Shown in pieces: positions 61,246 to 64,000 of a DNA stretch of 64,000 nucleotides; position 1 is the stretch's first letter, and each line of letters starts with the position of its first letter. The stretch is from positions 124,001 to 188,000 of the forward strand of contig CAVRWX010000018.1 in the NCBI GenBank assembly GCA_963725035.1, read 5' to 3'. Origin of the DNA: JALZKA01 sp963725035. GTDB taxonomy: Bacteria; Actinomycetota; Thermoleophilia; Solirubrobacterales; 70-9. The notes beneath the pieces were generated by a model. The model had not been told where the DNA came from. It was given only the letters and a program-made list of their open reading frames with translations, and made no database searches. A program made the position numbers and the translations under genes.

Positions 61246-62373
61246 ATGCATCGCAAGAACATCAAGAACAACCGGATCAAGAACACAATCAAGGCTTTCG
61301 CAGCCGCTGGCCTCGTCTCACTCGCCGTCGGCGGCGAGGCGCAGGCGAAGGGCGGCTGCAAGGCGACGCACACAGGTGGCGGCTACGGCGCGCTGGGGGA
61401 CGGCGTGTTCCCCAGCTCCTGCTGGCGCCCCTACGCCGAGGAGAGCCCCTTCAACGACCGTCTGTCCCGTACCCCGCAGGTCAAGAACGGCTCGACCGGC
61501 ACCATCGAGCAGCTCACCTCGCAGGCTCCCGGCGTCTCGTACTTCGTCGCCGGCGACGAGGCGAGGGACTGGGGCGTCGCGATGTACTACTCCGACGCGT
61601 CCGATCCGGTCTACACGGTCCACTGCACGGAGCCCTGGGGCACCTGCGCCGTCGAGGGGGCGCAGATCCACATTCCGGAGGGCGCCGACCCGTCAGGCGT
61701 GTGGCCGCTGCCAAACCCCAGCGCGGACTACGACTCGCACCTCACGGTCGTCGATCAGGCGACAGGCTGGGAGTACGACCTCTGGAACATCCGCCGGATC
61801 CAGAACGGCGAGATCACGATCAAGTGGGGCGGCAAGACCCGCGTCGACGGTGACGGCCTCGGCTCGGACGCGGTCGCTGCCCGCTTCGGCGCCGCCGCCG
61901 GTCTGATCCGCGCCGAGGAGCTCCAGGAGGGCAAGATCGATCACGCCCTCTCGCTCACGGTCCCCTGCACCGTCGGCCACACCTGGCCCGCATCCAAGGG
62001 CGCCCTCGAGTGCTCCTATGCCGGCATGCCGACCAACAACGCGCTGCAGAACGGCGACCTGCTCCACCTCAAGATGTCGTACAAGCGCATCGCCACCTTC
62101 CCCAGGTGGAAGAGCGCGATTCTGGAAGCCTGGAAGCGCTACGGCGCCTTCGTCGGCGACACGACCGGCGACGCCACCCAGTGGGCCCTCAAGTTCGAAT
62201 CCGCAGCGGGCTACGAGGCCGAGGGCGAGGATGACCCGCTGGTCGACCTCGCGCGAGACCAGGGCTTCGAGCCCGTCGACTACAACGGCAACGGCCAGGA
62301 CGAGTTCTGGTTCGACGTCGCCGGTGGTGTCGACTGGGACAAGAAGCTCCGCGTCGTCAAGCCCGGAACCTGA
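61246..62373 (+). CDS. Secreted 'CWRPY-SPFN' family protein, paralogue 4
   Basis: 375 residues, intact, the best reference copy of the family. The N-terminus is basic (MHRKNIKNNRIKNTIK), with a hydrophobic core AFAAAGLVSLAVGGEAQA. Landmarks are GGYGALGDGVFPSSCWRPYAEESPFN, CTEPWGTCAVEGAQIHIPEGADPSGVWPLP, DYDSHLTVVDQATGWEYDLWNIRRI, IKWGGKTRVDGDGLGSDAVAARFGAAAGLIRAEEL, GKIDHALSLTVPCTVGHTWPASKGALECS, RYGAFVGDTTGDATQWALKFES and DYNGNGQDEFWFDV (calcium-loop-like). It sits inside the glycan locus and has its own terminator. Function unknown. Confidence 0.78.
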   Translation: MHRKNIKNNRIKNTIKAFAAAGLVSLAVGGEAQAKGGCKATHTGGGYGALGDGVFPSSCWRPYAEESPFNDRLSRTPQVKNGSTGTIEQLTSQAPGVSYFVAGDEARDWGVAMYYSDASDPVYTVHCTEPWGTCAVEGAQIHIPEGADPSGVWPLPNPSADYDSHLTVVDQATGWEYDLWNIRRIQNGEITIKWGGKTRVDGDGLGSDAVAARFGAAAGLIRAEELQEGKIDHALSLTVPCTVGHTWPASKGALECSYAGMPTNNALQNGDLLHLKMSYKRIATFPRWKSAILEAWKRYGAFVGDTTGDATQWALKFESAAGYEAEGEDDPLVDLARDQGFEPVDYNGNGQDEFWFDVAGGVDWDKKLRVVKPGT

Positions 62374-62450
62374 TCTACGAAGGCCCGGAAGCTCACCTTC
62401 GATGCCTTTGTGAGTTTCCCTCAGAGGTCCTAGTCAGACCCTGACGTGAG

Positions 62451-62478
62451 CGGGGCCCCCCGGGGCCCCGTTCTCGTT
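62451..62478 (+). terminator. Probable terminator after the secreted gene
   Basis: CGGGGCCC (62451-62458), loop CCCG, GGGCCCCG (62463-62470), then TTCTCGTT. A very strong 8-bp GC stem with a weak T tract. The hairpin would also serve the convergent FkbM gene ending at 62496. Confidence 0.55.
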
Positions 62479-62495
62479 CCGGCGGATAATCGCCC

Positions 62496-63305
62496 TCAGG
62501 CCTTGGTCGCGAATACCCACTTGTCCGGCGGGGACGGCGCAACCCACGCCCGGTAGCCGAGCGCCTCCAGCTGTCCGATGCACTCGGCGGCTCCGTAGCC
62601 GAAGTACGGATGGAGCTCGACCCGAAGGGACCGGACGCGATCTGGCCACGATCCGGGTGCCGCGAAGGCAGTCGGCTCGGAGCCCTCGATCGTCACGTGG
62701 ACGTAGTCGATGGACTCGACGCCGGGCCACCGCTCCGAGAGGACGCTGTCGATGGTCCGCGCCGGAACCAAGCCTTCGGGGGGATCGCCCTCCGCGGCAG
62801 GGCGAACGACCAGGCCGTGCTCGTTCTTGTCGTCGGCGTCGATAACGAGCGAGCAGTTCTCGTCCCAGATCCCAGCCCGGATGAGCTTGGCGCGACCGCC
62901 GAATCTGGCCACGTTGGCCGCGGCTACCGCAAGGTTTCCCGGATCGGGCTCGACGCCCAGGAGCTCGGCATTCGGGTATGCGAGGCCGAGGCCGGTCAGC
63001 GCCGCCCCCATGTTGCTGCCCAGCTCTGCGAGACGCCGGAGGTCCTGGCTCGCGATCTCAGGCGGAGGTAGGTGGATGCCCAGCGTCAGGTAGTCGGTCG
63101 CGTTGTCCAGGTCCGTGGTTCCCGGACGGACGAAGATCGAGTCTCCATCCAGCGCCTTCATCGGCACCCCGACCGGCACGGGAGGCCCATCCGGCGAACC
63201 GGACCAGCCGCTCAGGACAACCTTCGCGACCGCGAGCTTGCCTCGAGCGCCGTCCCCCGCGCGGATCAGGCGGCGGACCCTGGCCACGCGCTCTTCGAGA
63301 CTCAT
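62496..63305 (-). CDS. FkbM-family methyltransferase
   Basis: 269 residues. The Rossmann core has LRRLAELGSNMGAALTGLGLAYPNAELLGVEPDPGNLAVAAANVARFG (motif I, with the acidic E-P-D). The FkbM-typical TIDSVLSERWPGVESIDYVHVTIEGSEPTAFAAPGSW is followed by LRVELHPYFGYG. FkbM proteins O-methylate sugars or polyketides; here a glycan substrate is likely from context. ATG 63305 overlaps the upstream glycosyltransferase stop (ATGA). Confidence 0.85.
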   Translation of the reverse strand: MSLEERVARVRRLIRAGDGARGKLAVAKVVLSGWSGSPDGPPVPVGVPMKALDGDSIFVRPGTTDLDNATDYLTLGIHLPPPEIASQDLRRLAELGSNMGAALTGLGLAYPNAELLGVEPDPGNLAVAAANVARFGGRAKLIRAGIWDENCSLVIDADDKNEHGLVVRPAAEGDPPEGLVPARTIDSVLSERWPGVESIDYVHVTIEGSEPTAFAAPGSWPDRVRSLRVELHPYFGYGAAECIGQLEALGYRAWVAPSPPDKWVFATKA

Positions 63306-64000
63306 CGTGCCGCCTCCGCTGAGGCGCGAAACAGGCCGGCGAGGCTCTGGGCAGAGCGCTCGATGTCAAACTCGTCCTCGACCAGGTTCCTGCCGGCGGC
63401 GGTGTCGAGCCCGGCGACGCAGGCGCGCGACAGAGCCTCCCCAAGGGACGCGGCGTCGCCAGGCTCTGCGAGGTAGCCGGTGGAGCCGTCCTGGATGATC
63501 TCCGGGATCCCTGAGATCCGCGAGGCAACCGTCGGCACGCCGCAGGCCAGAGACTCCATCAGCACGACCGGCAAGCCCTCCATCTGCCCGTCCCGCGCGA
63601 TGAGGCTGGGGAGGACGAAGAGGTCCGTCTCGTCGAGCCGGCGTCTCACTTCGTCTTCCGGCTGAGACCCCTCGAAGGCGACCCGCTCCGAGATGCCGAG
63701 CTCGCGCGCTTGCCCCTCGAGCCTGGCGCGCTCGGGGCCGTCCCCCACCAGGGTGAGCCGGATCCGGCCGGCCGGGCTCTCCTCCGAGGCGATCGCGTCC
63801 AAGAGGACCCTCTGGCCCTTGTGCTCCTGAAGGCTCGCGACGCAGAGCACCTCGATGGGTCCCGTCGAAGGCGCGCTCCGAGGGCGGTACAGGTAGCGGT
63901 CGAGCTCGATCCCGCAGTGGATCACGTGAACGGGCGTCGCCGAATCGCCGCCGTAAGGGCGAAGGAATTCGCGGTTGTAGTCCGAGATCGCGTCCACGAA
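63302..64000 (-). CDS. GT4-family glycosyltransferase, N-terminus outside the window
   Basis: The frame is open to the window edge; 232 residues are visible. VDAISDYNREFLRPYG and HVIHCGIELDRYLYRP are the hinge. IEVLCVASLQEHKGQRVLLDAIA, RLTLVGDGPERARLEGQARELGI, RVAFEGSQPEDEVRRRLDETDLFVLPSLIARDGQMEGLPVVLMESLACGVPTVASRISGIPEII form the donor-binding C-domain with the E-x7-E motif (E-G-L-P-V-V-L-M-E). The acceptor-binding half is missing. Coupled to the FkbM methyltransferase. Confidence 0.9.
   Translation of the reverse strand, partial: FVDAISDYNREFLRPYGGDSATPVHVIHCGIELDRYLYRPRSAPSTGPIEVLCVASLQEHKGQRVLLDAIASEESPAGRIRLTLVGDGPERARLEGQARELGISERVAFEGSQPEDEVRRRLDETDLFVLPSLIARDGQMEGLPVVLMESLACGVPTVASRISGIPEIIQDGSTGYLAEPGDAASLGEALSRACVAGLDTAAGRNLVEDEFDIERSAQSLAGLFRASAEAAR

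Overview
The window is high-GC actinobacterial chromosome. Several traits point to class Thermoleophilia (Solirubrobacterales/Gaiellales-like), although this is an inference: many small secreted orphan proteins, TANNNT boxes directly in front of start codons, and the run thrS-infC-rpmI-rplT-RNA methyltransferase-pheS-pheT-argC-argJ-argB-argD. No rRNA, CRISPR array, transposase or phage gene was seen. Three tRNAs are present: Gly-GCC, Cys-GCA and Val-GAC. About fifteen genes, including the essential thrS and pheT, are broken by single-base slips, mostly in G or C runs. This looks like long-read or metagenome assembly error rather than decay, so those genes are annotated as spanning the breaks.

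Layout. 0-10.8 kb is housekeeping and orphan genes: PPOX/F420 enzyme, hemerythrin, alpha/beta hydrolase, small secreted proteins, a broken MFS exporter, a luciferase-like oxidoreductase, a secreted protein with three tandem repeats, a chromate transporter-family protein and a VOC protein. 10.8-23.2 kb is a coherent catabolic island: phytoene-desaturase-like FAD oxidoreductase, class III aminotransferase, ADP-forming acyl-CoA synthetase, acyl-CoA dehydrogenase, a Rieske monooxygenase with quaternary-amine-type iron ligands, a TetR regulator and a complete Pot-type ABC importer. Two divergent promoters in it share a 16-bp palindrome, so all eleven genes may form one regulon for an imported amine. 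23.2-30.3 kb carries small enzymes (VOC, GNAT, ATP-grasp, NfeD, SDR), a tandem pair of SnoaL-like proteins, two 19-residue hydrophobic micropeptides and a large membrane protein.

30.3-48.9 kb is the translation/arginine block. It is interrupted by two members of a secreted protein family (CWRPY...SPFN), one of them inside a 1309-bp unit flanked by copies of the infC start region; by two sugar-type aminotransferases and a lipoprotein between infC and rpmI; and by a secreted orphan protein inside the arg operon. 48.9-64 kb holds two more members of the secreted family (one fused to delta-60 repeats), a galactose-oxidase-like copper enzyme with a full ligand set, and a surface-glycan locus: methyltransferase, sugar epimerase, sugar nucleotidyltransferase, GT4 glycosyltransferases (one a double-domain fusion) and an FkbM methyltransferase. 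The window ends inside a further glycosyltransferase.
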